Positions 37,741 through 46,141 of a stretch of 64,000 nt of DNA are shown here, piece by piece. The DNA is from Phycisphaerales bacterium. Its GTDB lineage: Bacteria > Planctomycetota > Phycisphaerae > Phycisphaerales > UBA1924. A program made the position numbers and the translations under genes. The notes below the pieces were generated by a model, which was given only the letters and a program-made list of their open reading frames with translations, had not been told where the DNA came from and did no database searches. The stretch covers positions 372,001 to 436,000 of the forward strand of contig JAJDDK010000006.1 of NCBI GenBank assembly GCA_029260345.1. The letters are read 5' to 3'. The first letter of the stretch is position 1; every line of letters starts with the position of its first letter.

Positions 37741-38748
37741 ATGGCGACGAGTCGCGATTACTACGACATTCTGGATGTGAGCCGCACGGCGACGGAGGAC
37801 GAGATCAAGGCGGCCTACCGGAAGCTGGCGCGGAAGCTCCATCCGGACGTGAACAAAGCGCCAGACGCGCAGGAAAAGTTCACCGAGTTGCGCGAGGCCT
37901 ATGAGGTGTTGTCCGACGAGAAAAAGCGGCGGGTGTATGACCGCGTCGGGCACAAGGCATATGTTCGCGGCGCGACTTCGGGTGCGGCGGAACCCGGGCG
38001 TGGCGGCGGTCGCGGACCGACGTACACGTGGTCGAACGTCGGCGGCGCGGGGTTTGGCGGGCCCAATGATTCGTTTGATGTTGGCGACATCGGCGACCTG
38101 TTTGGCGAAATGTTTGGCGGAGGGCGCTCGCCATTTGGCAAGAGTGCGACCGGTGGCGGCGCCGGCGCGCAGGCGCGGTCGCGGGCCCGCAAAGGGCGCG
38201 ACATTCGGGCAGAGCGATTGATTTCATTTGAGAATGCGCTTCACGGCGGTCGGGAATCGGTGCGCGTCGGGCGCGGCGGAACCATGCAGACTATTGATGT
38301 GAAGATCCCCAAAGGCGTGCTCGACGGCGCGAAGCTGCGCGTGCGCGGCGGCGGCGAGCCAAGCGAGAACGGCGGCGCGCCGGGTGATCTCATACTCGTC
38401 ATCAAAGTGGGGAATCACCCGCTGTTTAAGCGCGAGGGCATGGACGTTGTGCTCGATCTGCCGGTGACGATTGTTGAGGCGACCTTGGGCGCGACCGTTG
38501 ATATTCCGACGCCGTATGGCGATCGTGTTGAGTTGAAAGTACCGGCGGGCGCCGCGGGCGGATCAAAGCTTCGATTGCGCGGGCATGGCGTGCAGGATGA
38601 GAATGGCGCCAAGGGTGACTTATACGCCGTGATTCGTATTGTGCCGCCGAAACAAGTCACTGATGAGGATGCGAAGGCCCTGCGTTCGATCGCCGAACGG
38701 CTGACCTCACCTCGAACCGGTCCTGAATGGAACGGCGAGTCGGACTGA
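37741..38748 (+). CDS. DnaJ-family co-chaperone without zinc domain (CbpA-like)
   Basis: A 335-residue J-domain protein. The J domain ([20 protein letters not shown]) has the HPD motif in LHPDVNK at about residues 32-38, followed by a Gly-rich linker ([20 protein letters not shown]). The C-terminal substrate-binding domains are present ([19 protein letters not shown] and [20 protein letters not shown]). The cysteine zinc fingers of DnaJ are absent, as in CbpA/DjlA-type proteins. It stimulates DnaK ATPase activity by inference. It starts 12 bases after the barrel protein on the same strand. Confidence 0.93.
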   Translation: MATSRDYYDILDVSRTATEDEIKAAYRKLARKLHPDVNKAPDAQEKFTELREAYEVLSDEKKRRVYDRVGHKAYVRGATSGAAEPGRGGGRGPTYTWSNVGGAGFGGPNDSFDVGDIGDLFGEMFGGGRSPFGKSATGGGAGAQARSRARKGRDIRAERLISFENALHGGRESVRVGRGGTMQTIDVKIPKGVLDGAKLRVRGGGEPSENGGAPGDLILVIKVGNHPLFKREGMDVVLDLPVTIVEATLGATVDIPTPYGDRVELKVPAGAAGGSKLRLRGHGVQDENGAKGDLYAVIRIVPPKQVTDEDAKALRSIAERLTSPRTGPEWNGESD

Positions 38749-38786
38749 CCAGAACAAATTTGGTTGCAAGGCTTTGCGTGATTTTC

Positions 38787-39554
38787 TTAATCGTCGGCAA
38801 CCGCCACAATGGCGGAGATGCCTAGACGCTGGCGGGCAGTGTCTGCTTCGGTCTGCGATCGAAATTCGCCGACTTGGACAACGTACAGTCTTCGCCCGCC
38901 TTCAAGGGATTGCACGACGCGCGGCGATCCTAGACCGACGCCGGCGGTCTCGGCGCGGAAATCATGGGCCGCACGTTCGGCGTTGCGCCGATTGGCAAAG
39001 GCGCCGAGTTGAATGGTCCATCGTTGGTCGTTCAGTCGGTTGGTCAGTGTGGCTTGCAACGTTGCGGTGGTCGCTTGTGTGTAGCCGAGTTGGTACTGGC
39101 GGCGGGCGGCATCTTTCTGGCCGAGCGCATCAAAGGCGTCTCCGGCATGAAGCGCTGCCTGAGCCGCATCTTCTCCGGTGAGATTCAATGACGCTTCTGA
39201 GAGCAGCGCGGCGGCGCGCTCCTGATCACCGCGTTCCTGGGCGATGAGCCCGAGACCTGCGGCGGCCCGGCCCGATATGGATCGATCCGTCGATCGCTGG
39301 AGCGGCGTCAGCCAATCAATGGCGCTGGCGTCATCGTTGAGCGCGTGTGCGGCAAGTCCGGCGATGAGGGCGGCTTCTTCGCGGCTCTTGCCAGTCGTTG
39401 AAGCGGCGCTTTCTGTTGCTTCGCGGAAGGCCGTGGAATAACGACCGGCGTTGTACGCACGGGCATAGCTCGGGCCGCGCGACGAAGCGCAACCCGTCGT
39501 CGCCAAAAGCACGAACAGCAGTGTCCCAACCAACATGAGGCGGCGAGCGATCAT
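38787..39554 (-). CDS. TPR-SPOR domain lipoprotein
   Basis: A 255-residue envelope lipoprotein. The N-terminus has a lipobox (LLFVLLATTGC, Cys at about 22). TPR-like helices with repeated Ala-rich motifs (residues about 35-165) follow. The C-terminus (from RWTIQLGAFANRRNAERAAH to RLYVVQVGEFRSQTEADTA) is a SPOR domain, which binds denuded peptidoglycan at division sites. The start is ATG 39554 (MIARRLMLVG). It is convergent with the DnaJ-like gene and divergent from the acyl-CoA ligase. A role in cell-wall remodelling or division is inferred. Confidence 0.85.
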   Translation of the reverse strand: MIARRLMLVGTLLFVLLATTGCASSRGPSYARAYNAGRYSTAFREATESAASTTGKSREEAALIAGLAAHALNDDASAIDWLTPLQRSTDRSISGRAAAGLGLIAQERGDQERAAALLSEASLNLTGEDAAQAALHAGDAFDALGQKDAARRQYQLGYTQATTATLQATLTNRLNDQRWTIQLGAFANRRNAERAAHDFRAETAGVGLGSPRVVQSLEGGRRLYVVQVGEFRSQTEADTARQRLGISAIVAVADD

Positions 39555-39672
39555 CGTGGGTGCGGCTCCGAAGGGTCTCAATCGGGGTCTTGCTCAGGTA
39601 CGCTATCGGCTCGACACAAGAGCCGCCGCCAGAGCCGGACCCAGACGCTTCGACTCACGCCTGCAGGAACCT

Positions 39673-41163
39673 ATGAGCATCCACCGACCGATTCTGAAAC
39701 GCTGCCTCCTCCACCCCTTCCGGACGTGCATGATCGATGATCAGCGGAGTTGGAAGGGGATTGAGCTTCTGATCGCGTCCATGAACATGGCGACGGAGAT
39801 CGACCGGGTGAGCCGCACGAAGAACGTCGGCGTCATGCTGCCGACGAGCGGTTTGTTTCCGGTGGCGGCGCTGGGCGCGTGGTCGCTTGGACGCACGATC
39901 GTGCCCCTCAATTACTTGATGAAGAAAGAGGAGCTTGATTACATCATCGCGCACAGCGGATGCGACACCGTGATCACGGTGCAGCCGATGCTGGATTATC
40001 TGGATTTTGAGTTGTCCGGTGTACGCGTGCTTCGCATGGAGGATTTGCCGCTGGGCGGCGTTCCTGAGCCGCGCTGGCCGGCGGGCGCGAGTGACGAAGA
40101 TTTGGCGGTTCTGCTGTACACCTCTGGCACCAGCGGGAAGCCAAAGGGCGTGATGCTGACGCATGGAAATTTGCGCGCCAACATTCGGCAGATTCAGAAC
40201 TGGGTGCATTTCACTTCAGAGGACACACTCTTTGGTGTGCTGCCGCAGTTTCATTCGTTCGGATTCACGGTGCTGACGCTTTTGCCGCTGACGGTCGGGT
40301 GCGGGGTCGTGTATTCAGCACGGTTTGTTCCGTCGCGCATCGTCAAACTTCTCGCGCAGCACCGCCCAACGGCGCTGATTGCGATTCCTTCAATGTACAA
40401 CGCGCTGCTGAGTGTGAAGGACGCCAGCGCCGAGGATTTTTCGTCGCTGCGATTTGTGGTCTCGGGCGGCGAGCCTTTGCCGCAAGCAGTTTTCGATCAG
40501 TTTGAGTCACGGTTTGGGAAGCGCATCAATGAAGGCTATGGACTCACGGAGACGGCGCCGGTGACGAATTGGCGCCGCCCGGATGAGTTTCGCCCCGGAT
40601 CAGTTGGGCAGGCGCTTCCGGAAATTGATGAATGCATTATCAACCTCGACACCGGGCGCGCTCTTGGACCGAATGAAGACGGCGAGATTCGGATCAAAGG
40701 GCCGAACATCATGCGCGGCTATTACCGTGATGACGTCGGCACGCGAGCCGCTTTTGATGAAGCGGGCTATTTTCGCACGGGCGACATCGGCCGTTTCGAT
40801 GAAGATGGGCATCTTTACATCACCGGGCGGCACAAAGAGATGCTGATTGTGGGCGGGGAAAATGTGTTCCCGCGCGAGATCGAGGAAGTGCTGAACCGGC
40901 ATCCATCCGTTCGCGCCAGCGGGGTGGTCGGGCGCGCGCATGACGTGCGCGGCGAAGAGCCGATCGCATTTGTCGAACTCAATGAAGGGTTCGAGCTTGA
41001 TGAGGGTGAATTGCGGGCGTGGTGCCGGACGAACATTGCGGCGTTCAAGACGCCGCGGCGCGTGATTCAGCTTGCGGCGCTGCCGCTGGGCGCCACCGGA
41101 AAGGTGTTGCGCCGTGAACTGAAAGCCATGTTGATTCAGGATGAGGCGACCGCGACCAAGTAG
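39673..41163 (+). CDS. AMP-forming acyl-CoA synthetase/ligase
   Basis: A 496-residue member of the ANL superfamily that activates a carboxylic acid with ATP and passes it to CoA or another acceptor. The P-loop-like motif is LLYTSGTSGKPKGVMLTHGN, followed by VSGGEPLPQAVF, NEGYGLTETAPV, FRTGDIGRFDEDGHLYITGR and the C-terminal Lys in LGATGKVLRREL. Hydrophobic acyl substrates are likely, but chain length is unknown. ATG 39673 has AGGAA upstream; a frame from 39535 adds 46 untypical residues. It ends 16 bases before the tRNA-Leu(GAG) gene on the other strand. Confidence 0.92.
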   Translation: MSIHRPILKRCLLHPFRTCMIDDQRSWKGIELLIASMNMATEIDRVSRTKNVGVMLPTSGLFPVAALGAWSLGRTIVPLNYLMKKEELDYIIAHSGCDTVITVQPMLDYLDFELSGVRVLRMEDLPLGGVPEPRWPAGASDEDLAVLLYTSGTSGKPKGVMLTHGNLRANIRQIQNWVHFTSEDTLFGVLPQFHSFGFTVLTLLPLTVGCGVVYSARFVPSRIVKLLAQHRPTALIAIPSMYNALLSVKDASAEDFSSLRFVVSGGEPLPQAVFDQFESRFGKRINEGYGLTETAPVTNWRRPDEFRPGSVGQALPEIDECIINLDTGRALGPNEDGEIRIKGPNIMRGYYRDDVGTRAAFDEAGYFRTGDIGRFDEDGHLYITGRHKEMLIVGGENVFPREIEEVLNRHPSVRASGVVGRAHDVRGEEPIAFVELNEGFELDEGELRAWCRTNIAAFKTPRRVIQLAALPLGATGKVLRRELKAMLIQDEATATK

Positions 41164-41179
41164 CGGCGCCGACTGAAAA

Positions 41180-41265
41180 TGCCCAGGAGAGGACTCGAAC
41201 CTCCACCCCCGTAAACAGGGACCAGCACCTCAAGCTGGCGCGTCTGCCAATTCCGCCACCTGGGC
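41180..41265 (-). tRNA. tRNA-Leu (anticodon GAG)
   Basis: An 86-base class II tRNA: acceptor GCCCAGG pairs with CCTGGGC, the anticodon stem CCAGC/GCTGG has loop TTGAGGT with anticodon GAG, a long variable arm contains TCCCTGTTTACGGGG, and the T arm is GGAGG-TTCGAGT-CCTCT. The discriminator is A and no CCA is encoded. Confidence 0.95.
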
Positions 41266-41300
41266 TGTGCTGCGGGCGGCTCGGGAGCCGCGAGCGGCGG

Positions 41301-41328
41301 AGTATATCGGTTTGGCCCCAGTCGTCGA
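41301..41328 (-). promoter_or_regulatory. Candidate promoter of tRNA-Leu(GAG)
   Basis: On the minus strand TCGACG (41328-41323) and TATACT (41306-41301) are 16 bases apart, with the tRNA 5' end 36 bases beyond the -10. The -10 is a strong match and the -35 a partial one. Confidence 0.5.
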
Positions 41329-41337
41329 GCGAGCCGA

Positions 41338-42114
41338 TTAACGCAGCCAGCGGCCACCATCGACACGGATGATTTCGCCCGTGATGTAGGTCGCGTCAAC
41401 GGCGAGCCAGCGGACGACTTCGGCGGCGTCTTCGGGCGTGCCGGAGCGCTCAAGCGGGACGCGGCTCAGGTATTGGCGCTGCATCTCCGGATCGGATTCG
41501 TAGCCGGATTCCGGGAACGCGACGACGCCGGGCGCCACGCCATTGACACGAACGTGCGGCGCCAATTCTCGTGCGAGGGTGCGGACCATTTCAGTGATCG
41601 CTGCTTTGGAAATGGCATAGGCAAGGAAATCTTTTCGCGGCCTGCCCATCGCGTGGATATCGCACATGGCGACGATGGCGCCGCCGCCGGGGAGGTCTGA
41701 GGTGCTGAGCTTGGGCGCTAGTTGTGCTGAGATGAGCGCGGGGGCCAAGGCATTGACGCGCGCGTGTGATTCGAGCGATTCAGCGGTCAACGAGTCGATT
41801 GGCGTTGGCTCGTATTGCGAAGCGTTGTGGACGAGTACGTCAAGTCTGGGCAGATTTTGAAAGGTGTCGCCGAGAAAAGATTCGACGGACTCGTGTTGAT
41901 TGAGATTCAGTGGAATAGCGCATGCGAGAACGCCGGATTGTTCGAGTTTGCGCGCGTGTTCAACCGCGGCGTCTTTGGAGGATCGGTACGTCAGGACAAT
42001 GTCGAATCCTGACGATGCCAGCGCTCGACACGTGGCGGCGCCGACTCGTTTGGCGCCTCCGGTCACGATGGCGACGGGCCGTTTGGCGCCGAGGTGTGCG
42101 AGCTCGGTCACCAT
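41338..42114 (-). CDS. Pteridine-reductase-like SDR oxidoreductase
   Basis: A 258-residue NADPH-dependent short-chain dehydrogenase. The cofactor motif TGGAKRVG is the TGxxxRxG form of pteridine reductases (PTR1/FolM), instead of TGxxxGxG. Next to the catalytic YAISK (Tyr/Lys) the usual Ser position is occupied by Asp in AMCDIHAMG, as in that group. VNGVAPG and the C-terminal DATYITGEIIRVDGG are standard. Reduction of dihydropterins or dihydrofolate is the best guess. ATG 42114 overlaps the stop of the upstream small membrane gene by seven bases, suggesting coupling. Confidence 0.8.
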   Translation of the reverse strand: MVTELAHLGAKRPVAIVTGGAKRVGAATCRALASSGFDIVLTYRSSKDAAVEHARKLEQSGVLACAIPLNLNQHESVESFLGDTFQNLPRLDVLVHNASQYEPTPIDSLTAESLESHARVNALAPALISAQLAPKLSTSDLPGGGAIVAMCDIHAMGRPRKDFLAYAISKAAITEMVRTLARELAPHVRVNGVAPGVVAFPESGYESDPEMQRQYLSRVPLERSGTPEDAAEVVRWLAVDATYITGEIIRVDGGRWLR

Positions 42115-42401
42115 GGACCTTCATCCGGTTCGGGATCAAACGGATCAATGTCGACGGTGTCGTCCAGGCGTTTCGCGCCGCCATCAACCTGCAAGCGACG
42201 TCCGGCTTCTTCCCAGGCGCTGGTGTGAACGACGGGCTTTTTTTTCTTTGGTGAAGAGCGGCCACTGATCGTGGCTCGTCGAATCGCAAGAAAAATAAAT
42301 GGGATGAACACCAGGCCGGCGGCGACGAGCATCCAAAGCAGGGCCAGACGCATTTCGCCTGGAAGTTCGGGAGGCGCCGTCACTGGGTCGGGGGCACTCA
42401 T
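42108..42401 (-). CDS. Small single-pass membrane protein
   Basis: A 97-residue protein with one hydrophobic helix (LALLWMLVAAGLVFIPFIFL), a basic Lys-rich cytoplasmic loop (SGRSSPKKKKPV) and an acidic tail (DIDPFDPEPDEGPW). No family was recognised. It overlaps the start of the pteridine-reductase-like gene and is probably co-translated with it; no functional link is known. Confidence 0.65.
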   Translation of the reverse strand: MSAPDPVTAPPELPGEMRLALLWMLVAAGLVFIPFIFLAIRRATISGRSSPKKKKPVVHTSAWEEAGRRLQVDGGAKRLDDTVDIDPFDPEPDEGPW

Positions 42402-42715
42402 GTGCCGAGAGGATAGTCACGGCGTGGCGGGACGCGGCGGAAAAGGCGGAAGGCGCAAGGCTTGGGATCGATCGCGGCGCTATAATCCGGCGTGCAGTTA
42501 TTGGTCAGAAAATCGGCGTTATCGCAATCGGAAAGACGATCGCACGGATTGGGCAGGGTTTGCCAGTTGCCCCGGCGCCTGTATCGCCAGACGCGGCTTA
42601 GGGCGACGTGTCAGCGATCCGATCGACGGATACTGAACCCAAACCTCCACCTGAGCCGTATCTAGATGTGGATAGGAACCCCACCGTGCGCGTCGAATCG
42701 CGTGGAACGAGGCAC

Positions 42716-44959
42716 ATGAGCATGACACGGATGGACACTCTTCGTTGTCGCCGGCCGATTCTGGCCGCGGCGGTCGCACTCGTCGCACTTCCTGCGCTGA
42801 TCTCCGTTCCATCGAACGCAGCACCAGTGTCGGGCCCGCTTTCGTTCGCTGATTGGGCGAACGAGGTCTGGTCGTCGGCACGGTCCGGGCAAAGCGACAC
42901 GATGTTCGAAATTCTCGAGTCGCTGCCGCAGCACCACGAGGTCGCCGCGGTGGAGGGCTTGCGAGCCCGCCTTGATCGGCGCAACGAACATCTGGAAGCA
43001 GCCGCGACAGAGCGTGAGGATCGCCTCGACGAGGCATGGACCGAACTGGACGAAAATCTCGCGGGTGATGATCTCTCGGAGACGCTGCGGACGGCGGTCG
43101 AGATTTACTCGCTGTCGGACGACAAGGCTGCGTTTCTTGCCAATGCGAAGATCGTGGGTCTTGTGGCTCGCGCCGAGCAAGCTGCACGCGAGGCGGAGGC
43201 GGAGAGCGCCTGGCTCGACGCGCAGGAGATTCTCTTCCGGCTCAATCTTCTGTACGAGGATGACCAGCGCTACGAAGCGGACCTCGATCGCACGAGCACG
43301 CGACTCATGATGATTCGCTTGTATGCGCCGGAGCGTCTGCACGAGCTGCGCAATGAGCGCCGGATCGCTGAAGATCTGGATCCGCTGCCGCCGTTCAATC
43401 GCATGGGCGAGGACTGGCATGAGAAACTTGCCGGCATTGAAGATCCGAATGTGGTCGTGCGGGCGATCAATCATGCGCAGCTTGCGCACGTTGACGGCGC
43501 GGATATGACGGACCTGCTGGTCGGCGCCCTGAATAACGTCAAGACACTGGTGACGACGCCGGACGTGGCGCTCGCTTTTCCGAAGCTGAAGGACAAGTCA
43601 CGCGTTGACAAGTTCGTGCAGGACCTTGATCGCCAGATCCAGAGCCTGGAAGCACGCCGTGGCAACGCCGACGGCTGGGATCTGACGCGCACGTTGCGTC
43701 AGGTCATTGAATCCAACGAATCCACTGTGAATGTGGACATCGCCGCGATGCTGCACGAGTTCGGCAACGGCGCTATGGCGGAGCTTGATCAGTTCAGCGG
43801 CATGATCTGGCCTGACGAACTGCGTCAGTTCCAGAAGACGACGCAGGGTCGATTCACCGGCGTCGGCATTCAGATTCAACTGGATGACGCGCAGCGTTTG
43901 AAAGTGGTTACGCCGCTGGAAGGCACCCCCGCCCAGCGCGCCGGCATCCTGCCGGGCGACATCATTGCGGCTGTTGATGATGAATCCACGATCGGCATCA
44001 CGCTCTCGGGCGCTGTTGAGCGCATCACCGGTGAGCGCGGCACGCCTGTGACGCTGACGATTGAACGTCAGGGCGCCCCGGAGCCGCTGAAGTTTGAATT
44101 GTTCCGCGATGAAATTCCCATCTATTCCGTCAAAGGCTGGAAGCGCAACGGTCCGCGCGAGACGGATTGGGATTGGTACATCGACGAAGAGAATCACATT
44201 GGATACGTCCGCCTGACGCAGTTCGCCGACGGCATGACCAATGAATTCGATAACGCTGTACGTGAAATGCGCCGCGATGGCGATTTGCAGGGACTGATTG
44301 TCGACCTGCGATTCAATCCCGGCGGTCTGCTCACGGAAGCCGTGGACCTCACCAATCGATTCGTGTCTGAGGGCGTGATCGTCAGTCAGCATGATGCGAC
44401 TGGACGCGAGCGTGAAGTGCAGAAGGCGCGCCGCTCCTCGACGACCGTTGGTGACATTCCGGTTGTGGTCCTCATCAATGAAGGCTCCGCCTCGGCGAGT
44501 GAGATCGTCGCCGGCGCGCTTCAGGATCACGGCAAGGCGGTGCTGGTCGGCGCTCGTTCCTTCGGCAAGGGCAGCGTTCAGAACGTGTACGACATCGGCC
44601 GCGGTCTCGCGGCGTTGCGCCTCACGATTCAGTACTACCGTCTCCCGAATGGCCGTCTGATCCATCGTCGCCCGAACCAGAGCCAGTGGGGGATCGATCC
44701 TGACGTTTCGATCGATATGTCGCCCACCCAGATTGGCGATGCGCTTCGCATTCGTCAGGACGCCGATGTGCTGCCGATCGACGAGAACGGTGAGGTCGTG
44801 ATGGAAGGCGAAGCGCCTGATCCGACATCGCTTGTGACCGATGGCGTCGACCTTCAACTGGAAACCGCGCTGCTGCTGGTGCAGAGTCAGTCCATTGCGA
44901 AGAAGCATGGTCTGGCGGTGCTGGCGCCGCGACAGGATCCGGTGCTGCAGGGCGGCTAA
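42716..44959 (+). CDS. C-terminal processing protease, S41 family (PDZ)
   Basis: A 747-residue exported serine protease of the CtpA/Prc type. The signal peptide region is RPILAAAVALVALPALISVP. A long N-terminal helical domain rich in Glu and Ala (about 30-330) is followed by a PDZ domain (VTPLEGTPAQRAGILPGDII). The peptidase has IVDLRFNPGGLLTEAVDL, the catalytic Ser in NEGSASASEIVAGAL, and the catalytic Lys in SFGKGSVQNVYDI. Such enzymes trim or degrade envelope proteins from the C-terminus. ATG 42716 has GAGG four bases upstream; a frame from 42608 adds an untypical leader. Confidence 0.93.
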   Translation: MSMTRMDTLRCRRPILAAAVALVALPALISVPSNAAPVSGPLSFADWANEVWSSARSGQSDTMFEILESLPQHHEVAAVEGLRARLDRRNEHLEAAATEREDRLDEAWTELDENLAGDDLSETLRTAVEIYSLSDDKAAFLANAKIVGLVARAEQAAREAEAESAWLDAQEILFRLNLLYEDDQRYEADLDRTSTRLMMIRLYAPERLHELRNERRIAEDLDPLPPFNRMGEDWHEKLAGIEDPNVVVRAINHAQLAHVDGADMTDLLVGALNNVKTLVTTPDVALAFPKLKDKSRVDKFVQDLDRQIQSLEARRGNADGWDLTRTLRQVIESNESTVNVDIAAMLHEFGNGAMAELDQFSGMIWPDELRQFQKTTQGRFTGVGIQIQLDDAQRLKVVTPLEGTPAQRAGILPGDIIAAVDDESTIGITLSGAVERITGERGTPVTLTIERQGAPEPLKFELFRDEIPIYSVKGWKRNGPRETDWDWYIDEENHIGYVRLTQFADGMTNEFDNAVREMRRDGDLQGLIVDLRFNPGGLLTEAVDLTNRFVSEGVIVSQHDATGREREVQKARRSSTTVGDIPVVVLINEGSASASEIVAGALQDHGKAVLVGARSFGKGSVQNVYDIGRGLAALRLTIQYYRLPNGRLIHRRPNQSQWGIDPDVSIDMSPTQIGDALRIRQDADVLPIDENGEVVMEGEAPDPTSLVTDGVDLQLETALLLVQSQSIAKKHGLAVLAPRQDPVLQGG

Positions 44960-45035
44960 GGATCGCTGGACATCAAACTCGCGAGACCGGCGCGATCGTG
45001 CAGATGGATCGCGCCGGTGACCGATACGAGTGGTG

Positions 45036-45665
45036 ATGGCCAAACGCGCCGAACCACGATTGATCATTGTTGACGGCAGTCTCGAAAGTCTGGTCGCGTC
45101 CATGCTGGTGGACCCGCCGGACCAGTCGATTGCCTGGTTCGTGGGCGGGAGTCCAGAGGAAGTCGAATTGCGCCGGACTGCGGCGCGAATTCAAGCGGAT
45201 CTGCTTGGCCTCGGTGAAATACGCGAGGTTTCCGATGGCGCCGACTTCTGGGCCGACCTTCCTGGGGGATTCGGCGAAGCCGGGCTGCTGCTTGCGGCGG
45301 TGACGGAGGCGGTCCGTGATGGCATTTCGCGAGTGATGTGGCCCAAGCAAGTGGCGGGCGATCTGGATGCGATGCTCGACGCCGCGGACCGTGCTTTGCT
45401 CATCCAGCGGGTTGGCTTGATTGAGCAGCAGCGGGCTTCAACGCCGGATTTGCGAATTGACACACCCCTGATCGATTTGTCCGACCAGCAAGTGGCTGAA
45501 CTCGTCGTGGACTTGGACGCCCCGGCGTGGGCCTCGTGGTGGGCCTTGCCCGATGCGATCGACCTCGCCGCCGCCCAGGCGGAGCGGGTTCGCTGGTCTG
45601 AGAAGGTGATTCAGGCGGGTGGAGAGCGTCTCCTAACCCGCCAACGCCGCTTCGACGCCGCTTAA
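45036..45665 (+). CDS. QueC-like protein with degenerate PP-loop
   Basis: A 209-residue soluble protein. Segments resemble 7-cyano-7-deazaguanine synthase: LIIVDGSLESLVASML at the place of the SGGxDS loop, VELRRTAARIQADLLG, GFGEAGLLLAAVTEAVRDGI and TPLIDLSDQQVAELV with APAWASWW. The loop Ser-Gly-Gly-x-Asp-Ser has changed to Asp-Gly-Ser-Leu-Glu-Ser and the C-terminal zinc cysteines are missing. ATP pyrophosphatase chemistry is therefore probably lost. It might be a regulatory or structural relic, or it might use another chemistry. ATG 45036 is preceded by two GTGs. It lies between the protease and rplU on the same strand. Confidence 0.6.
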   Translation: MAKRAEPRLIIVDGSLESLVASMLVDPPDQSIAWFVGGSPEEVELRRTAARIQADLLGLGEIREVSDGADFWADLPGGFGEAGLLLAAVTEAVRDGISRVMWPKQVAGDLDAMLDAADRALLIQRVGLIEQQRASTPDLRIDTPLIDLSDQQVAELVVDLDAPAWASWWALPDAIDLAAAQAERVRWSEKVIQAGGERLLTRQRRFDAA

Positions 45666-45765
45666 CGAGCCGACAGACGCACGCTGGCAGTTGCCAAGTC
45701 GCGGAGACTCCGTACACTACCCGGCTCGCCCGAACGCCGGGCGCCCATGTGATTCGGAGCTCACC

Positions 45766-46092
45766 ATGTACGCGATCATCGAAGACAGCGGCACGCAGAT
45801 TCGCGCCGCCGTTGGCGACAAACTGACCATCGACCTTCGCGAGACGCCTGACGATGCGTCGAGCGTCACGTTTGACCGCGTGCTTCTGGTGTCAGACACG
45901 GACAAGGGCGCCGCGAACGTCGGCCAGCCGTATGTCTCCGGCGCCAGCGTCGTCGCTGACATTGTTGAGCGCGATGTGAAGGGCGAGAAGATTGACGTCA
46001 TCAAGTTCAAGCGCCGCAAGGGCTACCGCGTGAAGCAGGGCCATCGTCAGCGCCACATGATCGTCAAGGTCACGAAGATCAACGGCGCCTGA
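45766..46092 (+). CDS. rplU: 50S ribosomal protein L21
   Basis: A 108-residue large-subunit protein. The start MYAIIEDSGTQIRAAVGD and the basic ending IDVIKFKRRKGYRVKQGHRQ are the L21 signature. ATG 45766 is clear. The usual next genes rpmA (L27) and obg do not follow: rplU is convergent with lptD and obg lies about 13 kb away. Confidence 0.96.
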   Translation: MYAIIEDSGTQIRAAVGDKLTIDLRETPDDASSVTFDRVLLVSDTDKGAANVGQPYVSGASVVADIVERDVKGEKIDVIKFKRRKGYRVKQGHRQRHMIVKVTKINGA

Positions 46093-46141
46093 TCAAATCG
46101 CTTCGGCTCGTTTGATTCCATTCAAGTCTACGAAATGTGAT

